A stretch of DNA of 63,840 bases from Candidatus Saccharimonadota bacterium (GTDB lineage: Bacteria > Patescibacteriota > Saccharimonadia > Saccharimonadales > Saccharimonadaceae). The DNA lies in NCBI GenBank assembly GCA_905372495.1, contig CAJPPG010000001.1:1-63840 (forward strand), written 5' to 3'. Made by a program: the position numbers and the translations under genes. Shown here piece by piece: positions 1-7,835 of this stretch (within the stretch, counting starts at the first letter, position 1; each line of letters starts with the position of its first letter). The notes under the pieces are model-generated. The model worked only from the letters and a program-made list of their open reading frames with translations. It was not told the origin of the DNA and did not search any database.

Positions 1-1
1 T

Positions 2-922
2 CAGTTCTCGGAAGGGGCAAAAACTCATCTTCAAAATGCTTCGATCAATACTCTAGCCGAATGGCGTGATCAGTTTAGGGAAATCTATAAAGACCAAGAT
101 GAGGAGTTTAGAAGTTCTATTCATCCAATTTTTGTTTCTCGTATGCCAAAGCGCAAAGGTATAGGCAGTTTACATGATGATACAATCCGTTCACCAAAAG
201 GTATTTTAATTGATGAAAAAACTGGCATTATCTCGGCCAATCCAAATCGTAGTTCATTCATTCGTAAGAGGTTGCAAGATGTTAAAATTGCAGATTTGGA
301 AAATTCTATCCTAAAACAAAGTGATAAGGTATTATATCAGCAGTTGAAAAGTCTTCTTGAAGCCAATGGTGATGATCCTAAAAAAGCGTTCAAGGAACCT
401 GTCTATAAGAATAATGTTAAGTTCGATAAGAACGGGCATCCACTTTCTCCAGTTACAACAATCAAGGTCAATGACGATAAGCGTGTAAAATCCGGCATTT
501 TGCTTAACCATGGCACTCAGTTTGTGAATAATGGTCCTGGTTCTATGGTAAGAGTAGATGTCTATCAGAAGGATGTAAATGGGGAAAAGAAGTTATTTTA
601 TGTGCCAATCTATACACATCAAGTCCGTAGGGGATCAAATCGCATCCTTCCAACCACCTGCGGCTATGATTTTGTCGACAATACTTTCACCAAACTCTGC
701 TCAGTTTATCCTAATGATTATCTAATTATGAAAAAAGGCGATGAAGTATTACAAGGGTATTATATTAAATATGCAATCTCAACGTCCCAAATTACGTATA
801 TCTCAAATATATTACCAGGAAGTAAGGATACTGAAATAACGACAGGACGCGCACTCTCTAGTCTATATCGTTTCGACATTTCGGTTCTCGGCGACAATTA
901 TCCTTGGGAAAGATTATACTAA
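2..922 (+). CDS. cas9: Type II-C Cas9, C-terminal part (5' end outside window)
   Basis: RNA-guided DNA endonuclease; only the last 306 codons are present, because the reading frame is open from base 2 and enters from outside the window. The visible part corresponds to the end of RuvC-III and the wedge/PAM-interacting domain of small II-C Cas9s. It contains the family signature HPIFVSRMPKRKG followed by the GSLHDDTIRSPK stretch, then an 'MVRVDVYQKD ... FYVPIYTHQV' block and 'YPNDYLIMKKGDEVLQGYY', all collinear with Neisseria-type Cas9 from family knowledge. The HNH domain and the RuvC catalytic His/Asp lie upstream and cannot be checked. The stop is 6 nt before cas1, so cas9-cas1-cas2 form one operon. 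No csn2 or cas4 follows, which fits subtype II-C. Confidence 0.95.
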   Translation, partial: QFSEGAKTHLQNASINTLAEWRDQFREIYKDQDEEFRSSIHPIFVSRMPKRKGIGSLHDDTIRSPKGILIDEKTGIISANPNRSSFIRKRLQDVKIADLENSILKQSDKVLYQQLKSLLEANGDDPKKAFKEPVYKNNVKFDKNGHPLSPVTTIKVNDDKRVKSGILLNHGTQFVNNGPGSMVRVDVYQKDVNGEKKLFYVPIYTHQVRRGSNRILPTTCGYDFVDNTFTKLCSVYPNDYLIMKKGDEVLQGYYIKYAISTSQITYISNILPGSKDTEITTGRALSSLYRFDISVLGDNYPWERLY

Positions 923-928
923 AATATC

Positions 929-1822
929 ATGGCTTGGCGTACGGTTTATTTAGAGCAACAAACAAAACTTTGGCTAAGTCGGAATAATCTGTGTTTTTCT
1001 CATGACGAAGCAGAGTTGTCTGTTCCGATTGAAGATATTGATACCTTAGTAATTGATAATCACGGCACAAAAATTACCACAAATCTCATCAATAGTCTCG
1101 CCAATCAAGATGTAGCTATTATAATATGTGATTCTTCGCATCTACCAAGTACAGTGATTTTGCCCTACGCGAAACATTCACGCCAGGCCAAGATTTCTAG
1201 TGATCAGTTAAAAATGCGTCAACCAATCAGAAAGCAGCTCTGGCAGAAGAATATTATTCAGAAAATTCTTAATCAGGCAGAGGTCTTAAAGAAATTTAGT
1301 CTAGAACCCTCGGAACTGATTGAGCTATCTAAGCTTGTTAAATCTGGTGACACCTCAAACTGCGAGGCGGTTGCCGCAAGAATTTATTTTAATCAACTAC
1401 TTAGTGATTCGACTAGGCGTCAGCCAACCTGGTATAATTCCGCTCTTGATTATGGATATAGTATAGTGCGAAGTTGTATTGCTAGGAGTGTAGCTTCGCA
1501 TGGCCTAATCGCCTCGTTAGGAATCTTTCATCACAACGAGCTGAATAATTTCAATCTAGTGGACGATCTTATTGAATGCTATCGTCCTTTCGTTGATCTT
1601 TATGTTTTGAAGACAGTTCACTTGCGACATATTGGAGAAGAATCTGACGAAATTCTAACAAAAGACGATCGAGTCCTACTGACACAAGTTATCAACGAAA
1701 ATGTCAGAATTCGTAATTTGTCTTATTCCATAAAACACAGTATTGATATTACAGTAGAAAGTTTTATTACTGCATTTCAAAATGAAGATTTTAATCTGTT
1801 TGAACTTCCGAAATTTTGCTGA
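929..1822 (+). CDS. cas1: CRISPR integrase Cas1 (type II)
   Basis: Metal-dependent integrase that inserts new spacers with Cas2. The 297-aa length is normal for type II Cas1. The N-terminal beta domain is followed by the alpha-helical catalytic domain. The metal-binding Glu lies in NCEAVAARIYF (about residue 146), the His in GIFHHNELNNFNL (201-202), and the acidic pair in LVDDLIE (212-216); all are intact, so the protein should be active. The start ATG lies 6 nt after the cas9 stop with no strong ribosome site of its own, suggesting translational coupling. Confidence 0.96.
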   Translation: MAWRTVYLEQQTKLWLSRNNLCFSHDEAELSVPIEDIDTLVIDNHGTKITTNLINSLANQDVAIIICDSSHLPSTVILPYAKHSRQAKISSDQLKMRQPIRKQLWQKNIIQKILNQAEVLKKFSLEPSELIELSKLVKSGDTSNCEAVAARIYFNQLLSDSTRRQPTWYNSALDYGYSIVRSCIARSVASHGLIASLGIFHHNELNNFNLVDDLIECYRPFVDLYVLKTVHLRHIGEESDEILTKDDRVLLTQVINENVRIRNLSYSIKHSIDITVESFITAFQNEDFNLFELPKFC

Positions 1823-1853
1823 TTAATAATTTTTTGGGTGGGAGAAAGAAAAT

Positions 1854-2180
1854 ATGAGTAGTTATAATTTTATGCGAGCTCTAGTCTTATTCGATCTACC
1901 AACTGATACTAAACTTAATCGAGGAAATGCTACGCGGTTCCGAAACTATCTATTGAACGACGGATTTACGATGCTGCAATACAGTATTTATAGCCGACTC
2001 TGTCCAGATCGCGATAATGCAAATACTCACCTTGAGCGAGTAAAAAAGCATGCTCCACATGAAGGGTCTATTCGTATGTTGATGTTGACTGAGAACCAGT
2101 TCACTAATATGGAGGTGATTTGTGGCAAGAAAACTGAGCAAGAGGAATATATTAGCAACGAACAGATGCTCTTATTTTGA
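1854..2180 (+). CDS. cas2: CRISPR adaptation protein Cas2
   Basis: Small ferredoxin-fold protein (108 aa) that bridges Cas1 dimers during spacer acquisition. The first beta strand reads MRALVLFDLPTDT, with the conserved Asp of the Cas2 family, and FRNYLLNDGFTMLQYSIYSR matches the typical helix and strand that follow. A purine-rich GGGTGGGAGAAAG stretch precedes the ATG and 31 nt separate it from cas1. It is the last gene of the cas operon, ending about 90 nt before a hairpin terminator. Confidence 0.95.
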   Translation: MSSYNFMRALVLFDLPTDTKLNRGNATRFRNYLLNDGFTMLQYSIYSRLCPDRDNANTHLERVKKHAPHEGSIRMLMLTENQFTNMEVICGKKTEQEEYISNEQMLLF

Positions 2181-2269
2181 ATTAGAAAATAAACGTAAAT
2201 ACTATAAAAATTAGTTTTAAATGCGCAGCTCTCTAATAAAGAAGATAAAAATAAAAATGCTTAACCAAC

Positions 2270-2300
2270 AAAAAATCTTCCATTAACAGGGAAGATTTTC
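2270..2300. terminator. Bidirectional intrinsic terminator between cas2 and the CRISPR array
   Basis: Perfect 10-bp inverted repeat (AAAATCTTCC at 2272-2281, GGAAGATTTT at 2290-2299, 8-nt loop). Read on the minus strand the stem runs straight into six T residues, a good intrinsic terminator for the array transcript arriving from the right. On the plus strand the U-rich 3' arm could stop the cas operon transcript. It sits exactly where two convergent transcripts would meet. Confidence 0.75.
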
Positions 2301-2318
2301 TGTAAGTAAAATTGTAGT

Positions 2319-3014
2319 ATTATACTACTATCGAAATTATTAGGGGACTATAACGAGCTGTGGTATAATCTATTCAGAACCACCATTATACTACTATCGA
2401 AATTATTAGGGGACTATAACATAGTTTGCAACTTTATTTAATCTGAGTAAATTATACTACTATCGAAATTATTAGGGGACTATAACCTAAGGCTTCGTCT
2501 GTAGTCATTAGCCCACATTATACTACTATCGAAATTATTAGGGGACTATAACCAATCAGTATCACGGACTTAATGCTAGCAGATTATACTACTATCGAAA
2601 TTATTAGGGGACTATAACTTAAAAGAGCAAGAGGAGCTAAACTGGGACATTATACTACTATCGAAATTATTAGGGGACTATAACAGTCTGCCCTGCCACG
2701 TTAGCATAGGCTTTATTATACTACTATCGAAATTATTAGGGGACTATAACAACGAAGTATCAGCTATGATTGAAAACGCCATTATACTACTATCGAAATT
2801 ATTAGGGGACTATAACTTTCCTCCCTAGACTTGCCGAAATAGCTTCATTATACTACTATCGAAATTATTAGGGGACTATAACTAGCTTCTTGAAGTAGGG
2901 AAGAAACGACTCATTATACTACTATCGAAATTATTAGGGGACTATAACCTTCAGGATTTACTTAACCGCCGTGGCCGAATTATACTACTATCGAAATTAT
3001 TAGGGGACTATAAC
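2319..3014 (-). CRISPR. Type II-C CRISPR array: 11 repeats, 10 spacers
   Basis: Eleven copies of a 36-nt repeat (plus strand begins ATTATACTACTATCG and ends AGGGGACTATAAC) occur at a strict 66-nt period from 2319 to 3014. All copies look identical and all ten spacers are exactly 30 nt. The reverse complement begins GTTATAG and ends GTATAAT and lines up with Neisseria-type II-C repeats (GTTGTAG...TACAAT), so crRNA is inferred to be read from the minus strand. In that orientation every repeat ends in a perfect TATAAT -10 hexamer, like the repeat-embedded promoters known for II-C arrays. A terminator for this direction lies at 2270-2300. No leader-like AT-rich stretch is obvious to the right. 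Confidence 0.98.
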
Positions 3015-3162
3015 CTTGTTTATCAGTGATGTTTTCGTACACCTTTGTCATTACGTTTTCTTGATTATCTAAACCAGCTTTTGAGCGTCGTTCTAGACCT
3101 TCCGTGCGAGAGTATCTACTTAATACGTTGTATGTTCCGTCTAAGTTTTTACGTATTAGCAT
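3015..3162 (-). pseudogene. Truncated reading frame running into the CRISPR array
   Basis: A minus-strand frame starts at ATG 3162 (MLIRKNLDGTYNVLSRY...) and stays open for 49 codons until it enters the last CRISPR repeat, ending at a stop inside that repeat. Its ATG overlaps the stop of the fragment to its right (3149-3407), the arrangement of translationally coupled genes. The composition looks coding, but no family is recognised. It is most simply a gene cut off by the array edge or by an old rearrangement. Confidence 0.35.
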
Positions 3163-3407
3163 TGGCTAATCTCGCGCCCTTCACCATACTCGCATTTAAA
3201 CGCGCTATCATTAGTGCCTTTTCCACTAGCGGTAGTGCGGGGCTGAAGTCTTTTATTGTGTCGCTAAAATGACACTGGTATGTCTGACTCTGTAAATTCA
3301 TTGCCGTACCTATCAATCATTCGTTCGCCTAGTTTCATTTTGACATTGTCAGCGCCTTGTGATATATTGGAGTCGTAACTCCCACCGACTCGGGCTATTC
3401 GGCTCGA
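3149..3407 (-). pseudogene. Frameshifted gene remnant of unknown function
   Basis: Minus-strand codons from 3407 read SSRIARVGGSYDSNISQGAD... to a TAG at 3264-3266. One base later the next frame continues plausibly as FSDTIKDFSPALPLVEKAL... to a TAA at 3149-3151. Removing one T from the TTTT at the junction would join the two halves into one frame of about 85 codons. No start codon is visible at the right end. I do not recognise the family. Together with its neighbours it makes 3015-3622 a stretch of decayed genes. Confidence 0.4.
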
Positions 3408-3424
3408 CTAGGGAGCTTTCTTTT
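3369..3424 (+). terminator. Structured hairpin with U-rich end (possible RNA 3' end)
   Basis: On the plus strand a small perfect hairpin (GGAGT/ACTCC, 3369-3382) overlaps a larger fold in which CTCCC (3379-3383) pairs with GGGAG (3411-3415) around a G/C-rich inner stem. CTTTCTTTT follows directly. This resembles the 3' end of a small RNA, and its place beside the array makes a tracrRNA tail tempting. However, no sequence complementary to the CRISPR repeat was found upstream of it, so only a terminator-like structure is claimed. Confidence 0.35.
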
Positions 3425-3445
3425 ATGTCATTTGTTGCTGGGTGA

Positions 3446-3622
3446 CTACAGTAGTGCTTGTGCAATTTCTAGTTTATCTGGATCACCATTTTGAGTAATA
3501 AGATAACGGGCATACCTAGATAGCTCAAAATTTATTAACTCTCTCTTTGCTCCACTACCTACAGTGATCATTTTTTCCACCTGGCGAAAATGATCGTTTA
3601 TGTTGTAATATTTTGTTATAAC
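3446..3622 (-). pseudogene. DinD/BRO-N-type fragment
   Basis: The minus-strand frame from 3622 to the TAG at 3446-3448 encodes 58 residues, including DHFRQVEKM, VGSGAKREL and LSRYARYLITQNGDP. These are the diagnostic blocks of DNA-damage-inducible protein D and related BRO-N/antirepressor-like proteins (family knowledge: DHF..V.KMV..GSG..R....LSRYACYLI.QNGDP). Both ends are missing: there is no usable start codon, and the frame stops just where the AQ.YFA.QTR continuation is expected. It begins directly after the histidine kinase stop, so it is a decayed gene left at the edge of the CRISPR region. Confidence 0.75.
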
Positions 3623-3626
3623 CTCC

Positions 3627-4643
3627 TTACACTACCACCTCAAACTCCGCTCCATGTCCCTCGCTACTTCGAAGCACAATCTTATACCCCTGTCTTTCTG
3701 CCAAATTCTTCGCAATCGCCAGTCCCAGCCCATGACTCGTCTTATCTTCTGTTCTCGTCCTCGCCGTGTCCACTTGATAAAATCTCTCAAAAATCCGTTT
3801 CTGATCTTCTTTCTTCACCCCCACTCCATTATCTTTCACGCTAAACACCACATTCTTTCCACGTCGCACCGCGCGCAGATACACCATCGAATCTCCCGAA
3901 TATTTCATTGCATTGTCCAAAAAAACCGTGAGGATCTGTTCAAGAGTCTTTTTCGCCACCACTGTCGTCTTGTCCTTTCCGACATTCATCTCCAGCTCAA
4001 TCTCCACTCCGCTTTTTCTTGCCACTGGTAATAATTTCTCACGCAGGTCTGTCATAAAGTCGGCGATAACAATCGTCTCCCCACTTTCACGGTCGTTATT
4101 CTCCCGCGCCACATCCAACATCGAAGTCGTCAGTTCCTTCATTCTCAAAATCTCTTCAATATTCTTCGCGATCACCTCGCGTGCCTTCTCTTCCGGTAAA
4201 TTCTTCTTTCTCATCGCCACCTCATTTCTGATTAGCATCGCCGTCAGTGGTGTTTTTAATTCATGGCTCGCATCAAAAATAAACTGCGTCTGCTTCATCA
4301 TCGCTCGCTCAATCGGCGCCAGTGTCAATCTTGCCAGGCTGCGGCTCACAAAAATCCCAATCAGAAATATTCCAAGATTAAATCCCACCAGGGAATAAAT
4401 AATCATCACGCGCGTCGTATTATCACGACTCTCCAACCTTTTTCTAAAGATCTTTTCGAACGTGTGTTCCTCAAGTCCCGACACTACCACACTTACATTA
4501 GAATATTCATCCTCATTAGAAACCAGCGGCCGATTCAAGCTCGCCGTAGACAATAAATAAATAATTCCAGTAAAGATCAACGACAGCGCCATAATTACAA
4601 CCAAATAGCTCAGCGCTAAGCGGTTCACTTCGGATTTTTTCAT
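3627..4643 (-). CDS. Two-component sensor histidine kinase
   Basis: Membrane sensor kinase, 338 aa. Two transmembrane segments (about residues 9-31 and 79-99) flank a short extracytoplasmic loop of roughly 47 residues. The HisKA box FDASHELKTPLTAM puts the phospho-accepting His at about 127. The C-terminal ATPase domain shows the N box LDNAMKYS, DNGVGV, the F box IFERFYQVD and the G2 box HGLGLAIAKNLAERQG, all intact. Its ATG overlaps the response regulator stop by 4 nt, so the two are translated together. The short sensor loop gives no clue to the stimulus. Confidence 0.95.
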   Translation of the reverse strand: MKKSEVNRLALSYLVVIMALSLIFTGIIYLLSTASLNRPLVSNEDEYSNVSVVVSGLEEHTFEKIFRKRLESRDNTTRVMIIYSLVGFNLGIFLIGIFVSRSLARLTLAPIERAMMKQTQFIFDASHELKTPLTAMLIRNEVAMRKKNLPEEKAREVIAKNIEEILRMKELTTSMLDVARENNDRESGETIVIADFMTDLREKLLPVARKSGVEIELEMNVGKDKTTVVAKKTLEQILTVFLDNAMKYSGDSMVYLRAVRRGKNVVFSVKDNGVGVKKEDQKRIFERFYQVDTARTRTEDKTSHGLGLAIAKNLAERQGYKIVLRSSEGHGAEFEVVV

Positions 4644-5323
4644 TGTTCTGACTTTCCGCCTACAATCTTATAGCCAAATCCAGGCACGGTCTGGATCAAT
4701 TTTTGCTTATAAGGTTTATCAATCTTCTTTCGCAAAAACATAATAAATAATTCCACATTATTCGGCAACACGTCCGCGTCAAAATCCCAAACGTTCGAAA
4801 TAATTTTCTCTTTCGACAAAACCTTGCCCTCGTTTCGCATCAAATATTCTAACACCGCGTATTCCTTGGCAGTCAGCTTAATCTCGTCTCCCGCTCGCGA
4901 GACGCTCTTAGTGCTGGGATCAAGTACAAGATCCGCCACACGTAAAACTTCCTCTAGCTTCTGGGCCGGCCTCCTCAGGATTGCCCGCATGTGCGCCAGT
5001 AGTACATCAAAGTTAAATGGTTTTGCCAGATAATCATCCGCCCCATAATCGAGTCCCCGTACCACATCTTGCGACTGCCCTCTCGCTGTCAGCATGAGAA
5101 TCGGCGTAGTATTCTTTTCTGCTCGCAATTTCTGACAAACCTCGAATCCATTCATTGAAGGTAACATCACGTCAAGAATAATCAAATCATATTCTTCCGA
5201 CATCGCCGTGTGGTAACCATCCTCGCCGTCAAAGCAAGTATCCACTGCATACGATTCGTCCTCCAGCCCCTCCTTTAGTGCTTCGCTGATCTCTTTGTCA
5301 TCTTCAATAATTAAAATTTTCAT
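4640..5323 (-). CDS. OmpR-family response regulator
   Basis: Transcriptional regulator of 227 aa, partner of the kinase encoded next to it. The receiver domain carries the acidic pair IEDDKE at 7-9, the phosphorylated Asp in LIILDVMLPSMNGF (about residue 51), the switch Thr in PILMLTARG, and the Lys in DDYLAKPF. A winged-helix DNA-binding domain follows (KLTAKEYAVLEYLMRNEG... NNVELFIMFLRKKID... VPGFGYKI). It lies second in a three-gene operon, 14 nt after the small winged-helix gene. No target site could be identified. Confidence 0.96.
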   Translation of the reverse strand: MKILIIEDDKEISEALKEGLEDESYAVDTCFDGEDGYHTAMSEEYDLIILDVMLPSMNGFEVCQKLRAEKNTTPILMLTARGQSQDVVRGLDYGADDYLAKPFNFDVLLAHMRAILRRPAQKLEEVLRVADLVLDPSTKSVSRAGDEIKLTAKEYAVLEYLMRNEGKVLSKEKIISNVWDFDADVLPNNVELFIMFLRKKIDKPYKQKLIQTVPGFGYKIVGGKSEQ

Positions 5324-5337
5324 AATATAATTTCAGT

Positions 5338-5712
5338 TTAATAGGCGAAAGTTATAGCCTCGGGCCACATCGTATTCACCAACTTCTTACCTTGGCTGGT
5401 TACGCTTACTATAATTTTACCATAGGTCTGCTGAATGACTGTGAGCAGACCCTTGGACTTAAGCTCCGTTAGTACATTCATGGTCACTTTCTTTGGCATC
5501 CCCGCCTGATCCACGATACTGTCCACATCGTCTACCCCATCTTCGTACACCTGCTGCAAAATAAGAGCCTCATTTACCGACAAATCCATCTGTTTATTTT
5601 TCTTGAACTTATTAGTTTTTCGATTCTTATTTTTCATGGTTTTCTCCTTCTTTGAAATTTTTCTAACTAAAATTTCATCATCTTCGTATTGGTTAACATC
5701 ATAATTATTCAT
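5338..5712 (-). CDS. Small winged-helix-like protein, operon partner of the two-component system
   Basis: Protein of up to 124 aa. After a Lys/Asn-rich basic stretch (residues 26-42) the remainder resembles a MarR/winged-helix fold: DLSVNEALILQQVYEDG, then VDSIVDQAGMPKKVTMNVLTELKSKGLL as the helix-turn-helix, then QTYGKIIVSVTSQGKKLV as the wing. No precise family is recognised. Two starts are possible: ATG 5712 with AAAGGA 6 nt upstream, and ATG 5637 with a better AAGGAG site, giving 99 aa. It precedes the response regulator and is likely co-transcribed, possibly an auxiliary regulator. Confidence 0.7.
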   Translation of the reverse strand: MNNYDVNQYEDDEILVRKISKKEKTMKNKNRKTNKFKKNKQMDLSVNEALILQQVYEDGVDDVDSIVDQAGMPKKVTMNVLTELKSKGLLTVIQQTYGKIIVSVTSQGKKLVNTMWPEAITFAY

Positions 5713-5786
5713 TCTATTCCTTTCGCTTATGTTGCTTATAGTTTATTAGGATGTTCTTTAAAATCGCTTTAAGACTCTAAAAGATG

Positions 5787-5792
5787 TATAAT
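5787..5792 (+). promoter_or_regulatory. -10 box of the LCP gene (leaderless type)
   Basis: TATAAT ends 6 nt before the ATG at 5799 and there is no Shine-Dalgarno sequence. With the usual 7-nt distance, transcription would begin on the A of the start codon. Confidence 0.65.
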
Positions 5793-5798
5793 TAATCT

Positions 5799-7277
5799 AT
5801 GAAACAAGAGAAAACCGTTAAAAAATCGAGACCACTTTTATCCTTTTTTCAGCTTCTCGCTGCCTTGTCCAGTCTCGCCATGCTCTATTTTTTATACCAA
5901 GCTCAAATCCTGCCGATTCGCCTTTTTGGCTTTATCGTTATCTTCTATATTCTCTTAGTTGTCCTTTTGATCATCATTAGTCGAAAGATTATCCTGCTCG
6001 CCATTCTTTTAATCTTGGATATTCTTCTTAATATTGTACTTGCTTTTGTGTTTTATAAATATAACGGCTATCTTTCTCAGATTGGCAAAAATGAAACTTA
6101 CCAGGAGAAATATAGCCTTATTACGCTCGCCGCCTCTCCTCTTGCCGAAACTGGCCAGGGTGAGATCATCCGTATCGGCATCCTAAGTAGTGATCCTTAT
6201 AAGGAAACCGTCGAGCAATATCTACAGGCTGACGCCAGTTCCCGTGAGGGGCTACTTGCGAAATCTCTCGCGCCATCTGACTATCTTGGCTTCACTGACA
6301 CTCTCTCACTCATCTCTGCACTCTTAAACCAAACTAATGCTAGTGATGCTTCTTCCGTTAGAACTATCTTTCTTTCAAACGGTAATCTTGAATCTCTCAA
6401 AGATAACAATCAGGAAATTTGGAATAAGCTGCACGTTCTTCAAGAAGTATCTATAAGTGTTACTCCAAAAACCATCGAGACCACCAAAAACACTTCTCTT
6501 GATGCTCCGTTTATAGTTTATATTAGCGGCATTGATAACCGAGATCATACCTTGCCTTATGCTGCTCGCTCGGATGTGAATCTAATTCTCGTCTTTAATC
6601 CCGCCAGACATCAGATTCTCGTGCTTAATACTCCGCGTGACTTCTACGTGCCTCTCGCCATGAATGGACAGAATGATAAACTCACTCACGCCGGTCTTTA
6701 TGGCGTAAACGAATCTATTCATACTCTCGAAAAATTCTATGATATCAAAATTAATTACTACGCACGCATTAATTTTGATGGCACCTCCTCCATTATTGAT
6801 CAGCTCGGTGGTGTTGATATCACGCTTCCTTACGCTATTAATACCTACCATGGCCACCGCTCATACAGCCCAGGCACTTATCACTTAAACGGTGCAGAGG
6901 CTCTCGATATAGCCAGGGAACGAGTGTCGATTAGTTGGGCTGGTGGTGACCGCGAACGTGGTCGTAATCAAGAAAAAATCTTGGCCGCCCTTATCTCCAA
7001 GTCTCAACACGATCCGAATATTCTCGGCAAAGTTGATCAAATCTTTGCTTCAATTGCCAAAAATATCCAGACCAATTTCACTAGTGATGATCTAAAATAT
7101 CTCGTTCAAAGACAGCTTACCAGTCCTGCCAAATGGCAAACTGAACTCATTGATGTTGATGGTAAGGCCGATATCACCTCCACCTTCACCTATCAAGAAC
7201 CAAAACACTTTGTCTGGCATCCTTATCCAGAGTCCGTCGATCGCGCCAAAGCTAAACTGCAAGAGTATCTCAAATAG
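5799..7277 (+). CDS. LytR-CpsA-Psr (LCP) family protein
   Basis: Membrane enzyme that, in characterised members, transfers polyprenyl-linked glycopolymers onto the cell wall or envelope proteins. 492 aa. About four hydrophobic segments fill residues 13-95, more than the single helix of many LCP proteins. The extracellular LCP domain (about 260-400) contains NLILVFNPARHQILVLNTPRDFYVP, KLTHAGLYG, the DQLGGVDITLPYAI strand and the Arg-rich RERGRNQEKILAALI helix, matching the catalytic arginines of the family. It starts at a -10 box with no leader. VanZ-like protein follows 3 nt later, and the polysaccharide kinase/phosphatase pair lies just beyond, which supports an envelope glycopolymer role. 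Confidence 0.92.
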   Translation: MKQEKTVKKSRPLLSFFQLLAALSSLAMLYFLYQAQILPIRLFGFIVIFYILLVVLLIIISRKIILLAILLILDILLNIVLAFVFYKYNGYLSQIGKNETYQEKYSLITLAASPLAETGQGEIIRIGILSSDPYKETVEQYLQADASSREGLLAKSLAPSDYLGFTDTLSLISALLNQTNASDASSVRTIFLSNGNLESLKDNNQEIWNKLHVLQEVSISVTPKTIETTKNTSLDAPFIVYISGIDNRDHTLPYAARSDVNLILVFNPARHQILVLNTPRDFYVPLAMNGQNDKLTHAGLYGVNESIHTLEKFYDIKINYYARINFDGTSSIIDQLGGVDITLPYAINTYHGHRSYSPGTYHLNGAEALDIARERVSISWAGGDRERGRNQEKILAALISKSQHDPNILGKVDQIFASIAKNIQTNFTSDDLKYLVQRQLTSPAKWQTELIDVDGKADITSTFTYQEPKHFVWHPYPESVDRAKAKLQEYLK

Positions 7278-7280
7278 CCC

Positions 7281-7835
7281 ATGTACGATTTTCTTCAGCG
7301 TCATAAGAGACCTCTCCTTTTATTGCTCCTCGTTTTACAGATGACTCTCATTTTTGTGATGTCCTCCTTTGGCTCAGATTCTTCCAATGCCCAGAGTAAT
7401 CAAATCATTCAGGTTCTTCATCAGGTTTTTCCAAACCTCTCAAACGATCATTCATTCTTTGGCGCGAGCAATCTGACTCTTGTTGTTCGTAAGACCGCTC
7501 ATTTCACCGAGTATGCCATCCTCGGACTGCTCTTCTTTCTTGTCTACCGCGCCTATTTTGCAAAACCCTCTAGTACAAAACCTTCTAGTGTAAAACCCTC
7601 GAATACAAAACTCTCTAATGCAAAGTTCTCAGATGCAAAGCTCCTTCTCTTTGCCCTATGCTCAAGTTTTCTTTATGCTTGCACGGACGAGCTACATCAA
7701 CTCTTCGTTTCAGGTCGCAGCGGACAGTTCACCGATGTGCTCATCGATACTCTCGGGGCTCTTTTTGGCTGCCTCTTAGTAATGATTATTAGGCGCCTAA
7801 GAAAGGCTTGGCGAGCTCGTCGCCATTTGCAGTAA
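7281..7835 (+). CDS. VanZ-like membrane protein
   Basis: 184 aa with about four transmembrane helices. VRKTAHFTEYAILGLL and CTDELHQLFVSGRSGQFTDVLIDTLGA are the VanZ family signature, with the conserved Lys, His, Asp-Glu and Gln. VanZ proteins are tied to glycopeptide tolerance and envelope processes, but the biochemical role is uncertain. The loop between helices 2 and 3 carries a degenerate run of five-residue units (KPSST type) not typical of the family. It begins 3 nt after the LCP gene, and its last 47 nt overlap the convergent PHP phosphatase gene. Confidence 0.85.
   Translation: MYDFLQRHKRPLLLLLLVLQMTLIFVMSSFGSDSSNAQSNQIIQVLHQVFPNLSNDHSFFGASNLTLVVRKTAHFTEYAILGLLFFLVYRAYFAKPSSTKPSSVKPSNTKLSNAKFSDAKLLLFALCSSFLYACTDELHQLFVSGRSGQFTDVLIDTLGALFGCLLVMIIRRLRKAWRARRHLQ
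7560..7634 (+). repeat. Five 15-bp tandem units inside the VanZ-like gene
   Basis: Five successive 15-nt units of the form RYAAARYYYTCNRRT run from 7560 to 7634 and encode variants of K-P-S-S/N-T/A. They keep the reading frame and sit in a loop between membrane helices. They look like an expandable minisatellite in an exposed loop. Confidence 0.8.

Noticed and set aside
2319..3014. Self-targeting spacers
   Set aside because: No spacer was seen to match another part of the window by eye; matches elsewhere cannot be judged without a search.
3045..3272. 75-codon plus-strand frame right of the array
   Set aside because: It lies antisense to frames with better coding character on the minus strand, and has no ribosome site or recognisable family.
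3566..3595. GATCATTTT/AAAATGATC inverted repeat as terminator of the histidine kinase operon
   Set aside because: No T run follows on either strand and it falls inside the DinD-like fragment; it is probably coincidental.
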